From assembly GCA_017590115.1 (NCBI GenBank), contig JAGGNK010007482.1, positions 6,587-70,586 of the forward strand: a DNA stretch of 64,000 nt. The letters run 5' to 3'. This stretch comes from Montifringilla adamsi. Taxonomy: Eukaryota; Chordata; Aves; Passeriformes; Passeridae. This document shows, one piece after another, positions 1 to 10,269 of the stretch. Each line of letters starts with the position of its first letter. Positions within the stretch are counted from its first letter, which is position 1. Under the pieces are notes generated by a model. It saw only the letters and a list, made by a program, of their open reading frames with translations, was not told the origin of the DNA and did not search any database. The position numbers were made by a program, and so were the translations under genes.

Positions 1-280
1 TTGCATTTCTTTGTGCATAACAGTAGTCATTTTATAAGGAGGGGGGAAGAGTGTATAAACTGCACTTTTCTCTTGCTGGCCATCTAAGAAATCTCCTTTT
101 TCACGGCTGTGCCTTTCTCCTTGAGACTGCACAGACTGCCAACAATGCACAGCCAAGAGGGAATGTCTATTCGTTTGATTCTGTCCTAGTCACAAAGGGA
201 CTTGGGAACAAGAAACCCGGAAGGAAAACATCAACAAAGCCATGCATGTTTACTTTCACGCCCTTGTTTCCTTCTTTCAG

Positions 281-398
281 CTACCTTCTGGGTGAGGAAC
301 TCTGGCTGGTTTTGGAGTACATGGATGGAGGCACCCTGAGCGATGTCATCAGCATGTACTCCCTGTCTGAGGATGAGATGGCAGCCATCAGTCGGGAG
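281..398 (+). pseudogene. PAK3-like kinase exon, hinge region (unit 1)
   Basis: This 118 bp exon sits between a polypyrimidine-AG acceptor (CTTCTTTCAG, ending at 280) and a GT donor at 399. Read with the final base of a split codon first, it encodes [17 protein letters not shown] and continues to SREV. This is the beta5-hinge-alphaD segment of group I p21-activated kinases (GEELW, the [11 protein letters not shown] stretch). The exon ends on a codon boundary, as in the second copy at 2455. PAKs are Cdc42/Rac effector Ser/Thr kinases; songbirds are known to carry an expanded, fast-evolving PAK3-like family, and this belongs there by motif. Upstream exons of this unit would lie before the window. 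I call it a pseudogene because the partner catalytic-loop exon has lost the catalytic aspartate; a transcribed pseudokinase is the alternative. Confidence 0.8.
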
Positions 399-1080
399 GT
401 CAGCAATCCCATCTGTGCTTCCGAGGCCTTGGGCAGGATTGTCTGGGAAACAGGGGCTCAGAACAGGAGAGGTTTCCTGTGCCAAGCTTTGTTTCTGTGT
501 TGCTGCCATGCTATGGGCAAGTAGAAGCATCTCAAGTGAAAGGCTTGCCAGTGCCCTGGCACTCACTGGACTCAGTTCTGGTACTCTTATCTCCTGCTGT
601 TTTGTTCTCACTCTGCCTCTTGTATTTGCTCTTCTCCATCTTGCCTCCCTAAACTTTTGCCCGTCTTCACTGCATTCCTTGCTTGTAAAAGCAAAGGTGC
701 TTGTGGCAGGATTTGAAAGGAACAGCAAAGGAAAAGAGCGAGACTAATTTCTCTCATTTCTCAGCTAAAAAGAATAGCAGTGCAGCCAAAACGCCGTTTG
801 CTTCTGAGCACATCCCCTGCAGCAGCAGTCATCCTGGCTGGTTTGCAGGGGACAGTCTACAACAGCAGGTGCTGTTGCTCTTTCAAAAGCTGACATGCCT
901 TTCCTTACAAAGGTCCTGCTCTGCAAGTGTTGGAGCAGCAAGCTCTTCCTTGCAGTGGCACTGTGTTCTGCCATTACTCCCCATTCCACTGGGGAAAGAG
1001 AATCTTTTAGAGCTGTTTCCTTTCTTGTATGATGAAGTCACATCACTTAGTTTTGCCCTCCTGTTTGTTTCCTCTCTCAG

Positions 1081-1180
1081 TGCCTGCAAGGACTGGATTT
1101 TCTTCACTCCAACCACGTGATCCACCGAGGTCTGAAGAGCTGCAACATCCTTCTCAGAACCGACGGCTCTGTCAAGCTGG
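1081..1180 (+). pseudogene. PAK3-like kinase exon, catalytic loop (unit 1), HRD changed to HRG
   Basis: This 100 bp exon follows CCTCTCTCAG and is followed by a GTCAGT donor. It encodes [17 protein letters not shown] and then [16 protein letters not shown], the alphaE and catalytic-loop segment of PAK kinases. The catalytic HRD is HRG here (His-Arg-Gly), so the proton-accepting Asp is gone; the downstream Asn of KSCN is kept. The exon ends one base into a codon, the phase expected before a DFG exon, but no DFG or APE exon is seen before the next unit starts. The reading frame itself is open, so the change is a substitution rather than general decay. This fits a pseudokinase or a decaying copy. 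Confidence 0.8.
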
Positions 1181-1685
1181 GTCAGTATATTCTTGGTCAG
1201 GTGCAGCATTCCAGGGATGTGGGCTGTGAGGCTGCTTTGAGTGACTGCCAGCCCCACAGAAATGGTGCTGGTGGCAGTGCAGGGACACCCACTGTGAGAT
1301 GATGGCACGGCTGTAACATGTACAGAGATGTGACAAGGAACCTCAAGCAGTCAACAGTGGCATTGGTTTGTGTGTGTCCCTTCCAGAGGGAGGGAGCTAC
1401 AAGTCCAAAGCTTCAGGAATAAAAAGGCCACTGCTGGAGGTAGTGTATAAAAATGATGGGGTTTTTTTTGAAGTGGACAATTCCTTATTTCCTTGGCTAA
1501 AGCCCTGAGGAAAGAGAGCAGGGACAGATTTCCAGCAGATGACAGAGTGCATTCTTAGACTGAGAGTGGGGAATTCTTTTCCTTGCCACAGCTCGGCTGT
1601 GTCATTGCAAAATCACTTACTCCATGTGAGAAGTTGTTCTCATGACACCAGCTTTTACTGTTACTGATTTTCAACATCATTTTAG

Positions 1686-1798
1686 GTGGCCATAAGGAAA
1701 ATCAATCTTCAAGGACTGATCAGAAGGAAAGTAACCTTTAATGAACTCCTGGTCATGAAAATTAATAAGCACCCAAACATTGTGGATTATTTAAAGAG
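1686..1798 (+). pseudogene. PAK3-like kinase exon, beta3-alphaC (unit 2), ATP lysine changed
   Basis: The exon starts after ATTTTAG and ends at AG/GTGAGT. It encodes VAIRKINLQGLIRRK, then NELLVMKINKHPNIVDYLK, which matches the PAK beta3 strand, alphaC helix and beta4 segment. In PAKs the motif is VAIK; here the ATP-anchoring Lys is Arg, with Lys in the next position. The alphaC Glu is present in NELLVM. The exon ends two bases into a codon, and the next exon at 2455 supplies the third base, so the two splice in frame (AG plus C gives Ser). Together with the altered catalytic loop at 3415, two core catalytic residues are changed in unit 2. Confidence 0.78.
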
Positions 1799-2454
1799 GT
1801 GAGTGGTTGTTGTTTTATCCCTGCAATGTTTGTTTACATGCTGCAAGTATCCAAAGTTAAAAACCCACTTTGGTCACTGGCAGAAAATAGAGCTGGTAAT
1901 TATTGGTTAATTATTATTTCTCTACTAATCTCCAGTGGATGGGAAGAGTGCATTTTGTCTGCATTAATCTACCCTGACAAACACAGTTTGAAAATTTTTC
2001 AAAACCTGGATCAGCCCTATCTTACCAATTCAGTAAGTTCCCTGCCTCCACATTCCTTTGAAGCTTAATTTTTTCAAATTTTTCTCAGCACCTTTTAAGT
2101 TCTGATAAACCACCCTGTAGAGGATTTCCCTTGGATTGTTGTCCCTTTTCCATTGCTGTGCATGCCAGGAAGACTAGGTGCTTATTTCCAGAAACACCAT
2201 GCCTGACAGGTTTTTTATCTGGGCTTTTACTAAACTGCACTTTTCGCTTGCAGGCCGTCTAAGACATCTCCTTTTTCACAGCTGTGCCTTTCTCCTTGAG
2301 ACTGAACAGATTGCAAACAATGCAGGGCCGAGAGGGAATGTCTATTCCTTTGATTCTGTCCTCGTCACAAAGGCACCCGGAAACAACCGTTGTTGTTTCC
2401 AAACAGCAATGTAGCCATCATGTTTATCTCCACGCCCTTGTTTTCTTCTTTCAG

Positions 2455-2572
2455 CTACCTTCTGGGTGAGGAACTCTGGCTGGTTATGGAATACATGGAC
2501 GGAGGCACTCTGAGCGATGTCATCAATGAGACTCACATGTCTGAAAGAGAGATTGCAGTTGTCAGTCGGGAG
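2455..2572 (+). pseudogene. PAK3-like kinase exon, hinge region (unit 2)
   Basis: Second copy of the exon at 281, again 118 bp with the same acceptor (TTCTTTCAG) and a GT donor at 2573. It encodes [17 protein letters not shown] followed by a diverged alphaD ([17 protein letters not shown]). It continues in frame from 1686-1798 and ends on a codon boundary. Most differences from the unit 1 copy lie in the last third, after the DV of TLSDVI. Conserved splice sites and an open frame in both copies suggest the family was under constraint until recently, or still is. Confidence 0.8.
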
Positions 2573-3414
2573 GTCAGGAATCCCACCTGTACTTCAGAGG
2601 GCTTGGGCAGGATTGTTTGGGAAACAGGGGCTTGGAACTGGAGTGAATTCATGCATAATGCTTTGTTTCTGTCTTGCTGCTATGCTATGGGCAACCAAAA
2701 GCATCTCAAGGGAACTGCTTGCTGGTGCCCCTGCACACTCACCGTACTCTACTGTACGGTGTTCCTGTACTCTATCTCCTGCTGTTGTATTCTTATTCTC
2801 TCTCTTGTATTTGTATTTGCTGCTCTCCATCTTGCCTCCCTAAACCTTTAGCTCAAGCCTCTGTCTGCACTGCATTCCTTGCCTCTAAAAGCAAAGGCGC
2901 TGGTGGCAGGATTTGAAACTAACAACAAAGAAAAAGAGACTAATTTCTCACAGTCCTCAACTGAAAAGGATAGTAGTCACAAAAAACAGTGTTTGCTTCA
3001 GAAAGGTGACTGATGTGATACTTCCAAACCTGTGCTGAGGCTGGCAATAAAACCTTTGTCATGCAGCCTCCCATGCAAAAGTGATCCACTTCACACCACA
3101 GGGACTTTTTATCTCTTGGCAAACCCTTGTTTGGAGAGACCACATCCACTGCAGCAGCAGTCATCCTGGCTGGTGTGCAGGGGACAGTCCACAACAGCAG
3201 GTGCTGTTGCTCTTTCAAAAGCTGACATGCCTTTCCTGAGAAAGGTCCTGCTCTGCAAGTGTTGCAGCAGCAAGCTCTTCCTCTCAAAGGCATTTTGTTC
3301 TGCCATTACTCACTCCCCCGGGGAAAGGGAATCTTTTTGACTCTTTGTTTCCTTTCTTGTGTGATGAAATCACAGCAGTAATTTTTGCTCTCCCGTTTCT
3401 GCTTTCTCTCTCAG

Positions 3415-3514
3415 TGCCTGCAAGGACTGGATTTTCTCCACTCAAACCACGTGATCCACCTAGAAGTGAAGAGCTGCAACATCCTTCTCAGAACTGACGG
3501 CTCTGTCAAGCTGG
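3415..3514 (+). pseudogene. PAK3-like kinase exon, catalytic loop (unit 2), HRD changed to HLE
   Basis: Second copy of the exon at 1081, with acceptor CTCTCTCAG and donor GTCAGT. It encodes [17 protein letters not shown] and [16 protein letters not shown]. The HRD motif is HLE: both the Arg and the catalytic Asp are replaced, and differently from unit 1 (HRG). Two independent losses of the same residue in otherwise conserved exons point to relaxed or altered selection on catalysis rather than one ancestral mutation. The exon ends one base into a codon; no exon with DFG or APE follows before the C-lobe exon at 4482. Confidence 0.8.
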
Positions 3515-4481
3515 GTCAGTATATTCTTGGTCAGGTACAGCGTTGCAGGGAAGTGGGTGAGGGGCTGCTTTGAGTGACTGCCAGCTCCCCAGAAATGGTG
3601 CTGTTGGCACTGCAGGGACTCTGCTGTGGGCTTACGGCACAATTGCAACATGCACAGAGGAATGACAAGGAACCACAAGCAGTCAACAGTGGCATTGATT
3701 TGTGTGTGTCCCTTCCAGAGGGAGGAAACTACAATCTAAAGCTTCAGGGAAATAAAGGCCACTGCTGTGAGCAGCGTTAAAAAACCTGGGTTTTTTTGGA
3801 GCCCACCATGTCCTGTGGCTGAGCTCAGCTGCAGAGGGACAGGATAAAACCCTCTTTGTGACCTCTGGTGGGGTGGGAAAAGGGAAGGAAATTTTTCTCT
3901 GGGTTGAAGAAGAAAGTAACAAAGTCTCTTTGGTCACCATCTGTTTCAGTGCCACCAGCACAGAGCTGTTACTATTGGGGCAGGCATTTTCATGGAGACT
4001 CCAAGGCCTCTTTCCATTGTTATTGCTGTCTATTTTAGATGGATTCTGCATCTGCATTTTTTTCAAGAGGAGAAAAAAAAAAAAAAAAACTTGATGATTT
4101 TTGTTTTATGGCAGCTGTGCTTAAGGGACCAACAAGCATGGCAGAGATTATTTTCATGTAGTAATCCTTGGAAATAGTATAGATAGAGCAAACTTCCCGT
4201 TCCAAATAGCCTGTCAGGCTGGTGTGAATCTTCAGAGAAACAAAACATGCTTTTGGTGATGTAGCTCCCACTGAGTAGTCAGTCAAGGCAAGATCTGCTG
4301 CATGTTGGAAAAGCTGTGGCTGCATCGGGGTTTGGGTTTTTGGTTGGTAAAGGAAAGACATCTCTGGGTCTCTGCCAGGGCAGAAAGTGCCACTGCAGAG
4401 TGGAGCTTAAACAATGGGCTCAGGGAGAGCAGTTAGAGATGGGAAAGAGGAGGTGGAGCTTCCTGTTTCCTTTTCCCCCAG

Positions 4482-4619
4482 CCTCAACTCCTGATAGCCA
4501 TACGAGGAATACCAAAGCTGCAGCAGCCCAACCTGTTCTCACCTTGCCTGCGTGACTTCCTGAGCTGCTGCCTGCAGACAGATGAGGCGCGGCGCTGGTC
4601 TGCCAAGGAGCTCCTGCAG
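4482..4619 (+). pseudogene. PAK3-like kinase exon, C-lobe subdomains X-XI
   Basis: This 138 bp exon (46 codons) sits between TTTTCCCCCAG and CAG/GTAAAA. It encodes LLIAIRGIPKLQQPNLFSP, then LRDFLSCCLQTDEARRWSAKELLQ in the same frame, matching the PAK C-lobe segment with its LIAT/RDFL/SAKELL landmarks. The invariant Arg of subdomain XI appears as ARRWSAKELL. Phase does not match the end of the exon at 3514, which confirms that at least one intervening exon (DFG to APE and the following helix) is missing from the window. No further exon is seen after it; a CR1 tail begins about 120 bp downstream. Confidence 0.78.
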
Positions 4620-4739
4620 GTAAAATGCAAAGGGGCTGCAGGTGAAACAGGCTGCGAGGGATGGGCTCCTCCTCCCCTGAAGTCCAAGGCATCAGATGAG
4701 CCCCCTTCCTCCTCACCTCCACTCTTGCTGCTCTTCAAA

Positions 4740-5240
4740 TGAAAACGGTGAGGAATCCTAGACTGGGCTGGGCTGGCAGGGCCCTGTAAAGGTCATCTGG
4801 TGCAAGTGTCCTGCAATGAGCAGGGACATCTTTAAAGAGATCAGGTTGCTCAGAGTCCTTTCCCACCTGACCTGGACTGTTTGCCCCATCCCTGCCCAGG
4901 GATGGGACACCTACAAGCTCTAAGGGCAACCTGTGCCAGGCTTGCATCATGCTCCAAGTAAACAAGATCTGCCTTAGACCTAATCTGACTCAATCCCCAT
5001 TATATATTATAAATATTATTTCATGTCTTATTGCAACTGTTAAAAAGGTGTCGCCTACTTCCTGAGAATCCTCTTTGAAATACTGGAACATAGCAATGAA
5101 GTCTCCCTGGAGCCTGTTCTCCTCCACGCTGAATAACTCTAGGTCTCTCAACCTGTCCTCAGAAGAGAGGTGCTCTGTCCTCTGTTTCTGTTGCCCTGTT
5201 TTGTAATTTGGTGGTGTGCTCCGTTTTATCTAAGGCGAGT
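4740..5240 (-). mobile_element. CR1 LINE 3' fragment
   Basis: The sequence reads as the reverse complement of an avian CR1 3' region, with landmarks such as CCATCCCTGCCCAGGGATGG, a segment on clots of CTTTGAAATACTGGAAC, TCTCCCTGGAGCCT and CTCAACCTGTCCTCAGAAGAG. No reverse-transcriptase coding remains. The assignment is by recall of the CR1 tail and is approximate at both ends. Confidence 0.65.
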
Positions 5241-5556
5241 GGGATTCTGGGCCAGGTTTGCCTGTGATGGCAAGGTCCTGCACATAAAGATGGAGGTGCA
5301 GATGGTCCCACTGGTCCTCTTTCTGGATCTTTCTAGGAGCCAGAGGAATCCTGGGAAGCACTGAGCTTGGAAAGTCTTGGTTCATTGTTTTTTTTTTATT
5401 TTCTTTTTTCCTTTGGGCAACATCCATTTGTAACATTTGCTGAGCCTGCGTCCAGCCTGGTGCCACTGATTGTTTCAGTGAAGAAGAGGAAGGAGACAAG
5501 AAAGTGCTAATCACATCAGGACCATTTACTCCTCAACCAGTTTAGAGTACGATTGT

Positions 5557-5725
5557 AGGTTAGGACTAGGGTTAGGGTTAAGACTAGGGTTAGAGTTAGG
5601 GTTAGGGTTAGGGTTAGGACTAGGGTTAGGGTTAGGGTTAGGACTAGGGTTAGGGTTAGGACAAGAGTTAGGGTTAGGGTTAGGTTTAGGGTTAGCGTTA
5701 GGGTTAGGGCTAGGGTTAGGGTAAG
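5557..5725 (+). repeat. Interstitial telomeric repeat (TTAGGG)n
   Basis: About 170 bp of TTAGGG units with scattered variants (TTAGGAC, TTAAGAC, TTAGAG, TTAGCG). The G-rich strand is the + strand. It is the vertebrate telomere hexamer at an internal site, flanked on both sides by the motif TAGAGTA(C/G)GATTG. Confidence 0.93.
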
Positions 5726-6538
5726 ATTGTCTAATACGAGTGTAGAGTAGGATTGAAAATGAATAAAGTTTCTGAAACCATAACTTGCCTTGAAATTTCC
5801 TTCCTTCTCAGTCTGTGAATAAGCTCAATATTTCCTTCTGAATTGTCTCTTGTTTGTCCAATGTGGAAAGTCAGCCTTACAGTGTCTTTGACATGGTGTA
5901 TAAGTGGGGAAGACTCTTCTTCATTCATCCACTCCAGACCACACTGCCTTTGGAATATGGCCCACAGGTCTGTTTTTAGTCAGCTGTGGTACATCTATTT
6001 GAGGCAGAAAGGGCAGTGACATTTGCAGGAAAAGCCAAAGGAAGAATGGGGCAGCCCAAATATGCTGTGTGGGTTATAGGCTTTCAGATTTGACTCGAGA
6101 GCATTTGAGTTCCTGCAACTTGGATTTGTATCCCCAAGTGCAATCTCTTTGGCAGAAGGAGAGCCTTGATCGACACAGAAAGCAGAAGGATCAGAGAGGG
6201 TGCTCTGAAAGGTCTCCTGTGGTGTGGAGCTGCCAGCGAGTGTGAGGTGAGAGCGGGCCCGGCCTTGCCCGGGGTGCAGCCCCAGCAGAGGCCTGGCAGA
6301 GCCCGGAGCAGCCTGAGCCTGGGCTGAGGCGGGCTGGAAGGAGGCCCTTGGAGCTGCAAGAGGCAGCAGCCAGGCCCTGGGTGCCTCTTCCTGGCAGCGG
6401 GCAAATCTTCCACTCTCAGAGCCCAGGTGGCAGCTGGCTGCTCACTCATTGAGCCTGTGAAGCACTGAGATTGGAGAGTCATGGTTCACTGTTCTTCCGG
6501 TTTTTTTTCTTTATTTTTGTTTTGTTTTGTTTTGTGTG

Positions 6539-6595
6539 TTTTTTTTTTTTTTTTTTTTTTTTTTTTATTTTTTTTTTTTNTTTTTATCAGTATCC
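6539..6595 (+). repeat. Poly-T tract with one ambiguous base
   Basis: A nearly uninterrupted T run with a single A and an N at 6580; it corresponds to a shorter T-rich stretch near 5388 in the first copy of the surrounding unit. Confidence 0.9.
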
Positions 6596-6713
6596 ATTTG
6601 TAACATCAGCTGAACCTGTGTCCACCCTGGCACCACTCATCATTTCAGTCAAGAGGAGGATGGAGAAGCTAACAGTGGTATAATCACATCAGGACCATTT
6701 ACTCCATAACCAT

Positions 6714-6766
6714 CTTAGAGTAGGATTGTAGAGTAGGATTTAGAGTAGGATTTAGAGTAGGATTTT
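6714..6766 (+). repeat. Short tandem GTAGAGTAGGATT-type repeat
   Basis: Four to five units of TTAGAGTAGGAT(T), at the position where the first copy of the unit carries telomeric hexamers. TTAGAGTAGGAT could be a much degraded hexamer pair, which would link the two tracts. Confidence 0.65.
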
Positions 6767-7729
6767 GTGGAGAAACAACAAAGAACTCTGTACAATTCAA
6801 AGTAAATCCAGGAAAACCCATTTATTGTGCTTCTAAATATTTTTTACATGGAGTTCTTGATTTGTTCTCCAAGGTCACCCATTGTTTGATAGGCTGCTTC
6901 GCTTTGTCCATGCATCTCTTCTTTGGTAGCTCTATTTTGTCTGTGAGGCAAGCATGCATCTTTTTCTCAGTCTAATTGGTAGATGCTGTAAGGGTCATTT
7001 TATTTGCCTTGATACCCCTTTGTCTGTCAGCAACTTTTCTGCTTCTTCTTTCTGCTTGCAATCAGCCATCAACATTTCATCCACAAAGATGAATGCATCT
7101 TTTTTACAAAGATGACCTAGTTCTTTAGTTCCAGAAGGTTAGGCTGGTTTGTTAAGTAGCTGTCCAATTTTTCTGTAAATATGACCCTATTTAGGATTTA
7201 GGATCATAGAGTAGGATTTTAAATAAAGTTTCTTAAACTTTAACTCATCTGGAAGATTCCATTATTTATCACCCTGTGAATAAGCTCATCATTTCCTTCT
7301 GAGACATCAGTTTTCTCTTATAGGTGCAAAGTGACATTTATGGCTTCTTTTGAATGTGGGGAAGGTCTTCTTCATTCACTGTCTCCAGACCACTCTGCCT
7401 TTGGAATAGAGCCCACTGGCCTTCTTTTGGCACATCTGTGGCACTTCCATCTTTTGGCACATCTGTGGCACTTCCAGTTGAGGCAGAAAGGGTAATGGCA
7501 TTTGCAGGCAAAACCAAAGGAAGAATGGGGAGCCCAAACATCCTCTGTGGATTTAGGCCTTCAGTCGTGACTCGAGAGCATTTGGGTTCCTGCCACTTGG
7601 ATTTGTATGCCCAAGTGCAATCTCTTTGGAAGAAGGAGAGCCTTGCTGAAGTGAGAAAGCAGAAGGATGAGAGAGGGTGCTCTGAAAGGTCTCCTGTGGT
7701 GCGGAGCTGCCAGCGAGTCGTGTGAATAT

Positions 7730-8280
7730 GTAAAACCTTTTCTGTATCAACAGAGAGCAGGAGTCTGCAACTCCTTGCACATGTCTTTGGAAACTATCTC
7801 ACACGTGTCAGCACTGCAATAAATACCCTTCTTTTCTACTATAATTAGTCAAAGAGTCATCTGTCCGTGCTTCAAGGGTTGTGCTAGAGAATTGATTTGG
7901 AAGGGAGCAGAAGAGTTTCAGTAGGCAATTTTTGGAAGAGATGGGAGCCTCTTCTGACTGAAGGGGAAGTCATTTGGAATGGAGTAGTGATCCCAAAGTC
8001 CATAGAATACTGCACCAAAGGATTAGACCCTTCTCTCTTCGGTACCTTCTAACTGATCCTGCCCAAGTTCTGGTTCTACTGCATGTCAGCCAGGGCTCAC
8101 ACCTGTCTTGCAGAGCTGTCCTCTCAGGAATAATGGCGTAGCCGTCTCTCATTGACATATTGCTTACCCAAGGCTAGTCTCTTCCATATGCCTTATAAAA
8201 GGACTTTATCTTAGATCCCAAAATCTTGCATGCATGCCTGCATGGAAAAAACTCCTACAATACAAACCTGAAGTGGGTCC
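7730..8280. other. Non-coding stretch, possible LTR remnant
   Basis: No coding region recognised. CAATAAATACCCTTCTTTTC near 7817 looks like the polyadenylation and U5 part of an avian LTR in + orientation, but no matching terminus or partner LTR was found. Confidence 0.3.
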
Positions 8281-8707
8281 CATGGAGAGTTGGCCGAGTA
8301 ACAACAATCACACCAATATGGCTGCATGTCATCCTACTTTATTAAGCAACTTTGGCATGCTTATTCTTCTCTATACACTGTTTCACGCCACTGCTACTAA
8401 ATGCTCCTTGGTTAAGTAGCTGCATTCATACATACATGTTATTTGCTAATTGGTTGTCATGCTATAAGCATTTTAAGCTAAGGTGTGCTAAATTAGTAGT
8501 TCTCATATCATGTTTGGCATCCGGCTTCATCTTTGCACAGTGCTCATTTTTATTGGCTGTATCTATTCCAGGACTGTACATGGTCTATCTTGTTCTTGTT
8601 CGAGGACGGTACATGGTCTTCAGAGTAACTCTGTAATCTGCAGGCCAGGGTTGTCCAGTCCCTGGAGGGGTGTAGCATGCTCTTGTTCTGCCAAGAATTC
8701 TCCTACA
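8280..8707 (-). repeat. 3' LTR of ERV 1
   Basis: On the minus strand a purine-rich tract AAAAGGGGGAGG is followed directly by TGTAGGAGAATTC, the usual polypurine tract to TG border, placing the LTR start at 8707. A polyadenylation signal AATAAA lies on the minus strand at about 8337-8343. The downstream (low coordinate) end is approximate because no 5' LTR is available for comparison. Confidence 0.6.
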
Positions 8708-8872
8708 CCTCCCCCTTTTTCTTTTTGGACAACCCAGGCTCACTTAACAATTGATTCTAAACTCTTTTTCATACAAGAAAGAATGCAACAAAGAACAACA
8801 AGTACAGCAAAAAATAATAGCAAAAAAGTGAATTCCTTCTATCAATAAGGTTTTTAACCAGCCAGTGATTCC

Positions 8873-9439
8873 CTATCCCTTAAGCCATTTGTCAAAAGAA
8901 TTTTCAACAACAGTGAGTTTCTTCATATGATCTTGCAGTTGGGAAAATTTCTTGTGAATGGATTCAGAATGATCAGAAAGATTCATACAGCACATGCCAT
9001 CAAAATCTTCACAGCCATGTCCTTGTGCTAGCAACAAAAAATCAACAGCTGCTCGGTTTTGTGATACAGCATGTCGTACACTGTCAACATCAGTGGTGAG
9101 CTCTGACACTTTGGAGGTAATGTTAATTTGTTTGCCTGTCCAACAGGCCAATTGTTTTAACTGAGTGAGGACTTTGGCAGAAGCAACTTGTGGTGTCAAA
9201 AGTGAGGCTGAAATGACAGGTGGCTGCTCCCACAATTCAACATTGTCTTTACATTCAGGTCCCAATTGATTTACAGTGTGTCTAATGTGTTTAAATTTGT
9301 GACTTCTGTTGAGCATTTGATGGATAGTAGGGGCAGATAATGTCAGTTTACTGAAGTAGCATGGTTCTCCTTGTGCTTTTGCAGGTATGGCAGGCCAAGC
9401 ACCATCTCCACAGAGGAGGAATACTCCGGGAGGCAACAT
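8873..9439 (-). pseudogene. ERV 1 env transmembrane subunit, truncated
   Basis: The fragment contains NRAAVDFLLLAQGHGCEDF and then GMCC, that is the CX6CC motif (C-EDFDGM-CC) of envelope proteins whose surface and transmembrane subunits are disulfide linked, preceded by the region that corresponds to the immunosuppressive-like helix of retroviral TM proteins. It ends at WLKG followed by a TAG stop before any membrane anchor, so the product could not span a membrane. The related reading frame at 39088-38372 does reach a hydrophobic anchor. Confidence 0.8.
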
Positions 9440-9484
9440 TTTTGCTTTCTCTGCTGCCTTACCATACCATGGAATAGGTCAAGT

Positions 9485-10189
9485 CTAATTGTTACAGTAA
9501 CCAGTGGTGTTGCAATACGAAGGAGACCCAGGGGCAATCCAAGTACTGCCATTTTTTGGTTTATGGATTCTGAAATTACCTGAATCAATGTCTTTCTTGA
9601 AAAACCCAAAAACTAAACAGTAATTTCCTGGCATGGATTCTAAGATGTCAAGCTCCTGAGGTTTCATGCCTATAACATTCAGCCCTTGAGCAATTTTGAA
9701 TGCTTGAGCCCCTAAAGGGTTTCTTGGAATACCAAGTGATTTGCACCAAATGGTTTGCACTGATCTACTACTGAGGGTACAAAAGTCAGTTGCTGCTTGG
9801 TCTGGGTGATCAAAGCATATCTTACTTGTTGTCCAGGGCCCAAATTCTTTCATCTGGTGTGAAGGGACCCCAATCAAGCAGCACGAAATGGGTTAGAGGG
9901 GATAGCTAACGATAAGCAAAGTGAATCTTGCCCTGTTTTGTTGGCCCAGGTAACCCACATATTCACTTGTGGTTGGGCAGGAGCCCACGCCACCCCTGGT
10001 GAGGGCAATGCTGATCATGCCTACCAGCCCGATAAGCAAATCAAGCAATTTCTTTATTTTGCAATTCCTCTTCCCAACTGACAAGATAAGCTCCACAAGC
10101 CAAGAGCTTGTGTTTTCTTTGTAGCAAAAACAACAGTTAAGGCTTTGGCAAGGCCTACCAAGAAATAGCATCTCTTCTGAGATCAACAC
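9485..10189 (-). pseudogene. ERV 1 env surface subunit, broken
   Basis: Two open segments (9877-9485 and 10189-9893) correspond to the surface subunit. The first shares the landmarks NPLGAQ, ELDILES and GNYCLVFG with the provirus at 39.1-39.6 kb. Frameshifts separate it from the transmembrane part at 9439. Several Cys residues are present, but no receptor-binding assignment can be made. Confidence 0.65.
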
Positions 10190-10269
10190 TTTCTGGCATT
10201 CATACTTCTGGAAAAGGTTGATTTTTCTTGAGGTTCAAAAACATCCTGCAAGCATCTTCAAAAGTAAAA

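Larger units (their letters stand above)
51..3780 (+). repeat. Tandem duplication of a PAK-like gene segment (about 2.2-2.3 kb offset)
   Basis: The stretch 51-1440 matches 2225-3780 through introns as well as exons. Matching landmarks: exon 281 with 2455 (offset 2174), exon 1081 with 3415 (offset 2334), the intronic AAGCTGACATGCCTTTCC at 889 with 3221, and the GAGTGACTGCCAG segment after each catalytic-loop exon. The offset change shows about 160 bp of insertion in the second intron. The copies differ at many positions, so the duplication is not recent. Confidence 0.8.
5360..7730. repeat. Tandemly duplicated non-coding unit (about 5360-6240 and 6463-7715)
   Basis: Several blocks occur twice in the same order: CATCCATTTGTAACAT (5422 and 6593), ACCATTTACTCC followed by a TTAGAGTA(C/G)GATTGTAG core (5521 and 6697), and GCCAAAGGAAGAATGGGG through TTGGATTTGTATCCCCAAG (6032 and 7506). 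The first copy holds the telomere-like tract and a GC-rich stretch near 6240-6440; the second holds an AT-rich insertion. No credible coding region is seen. Confidence 0.7.

Noticed and set aside
231..728. A 165-codon minus-strand frame opposite the first PAK-like exon
   Set aside because: It is the antisense of exon and intron sequence, is not kept at the same length in the duplicate copy and has no domain signal.
4063..4100. A-rich run as a retrogene poly(A) tail
   Set aside because: The PAK-like exons are separated by introns with splice sites, so they are not a processed copy; the run is simple sequence.
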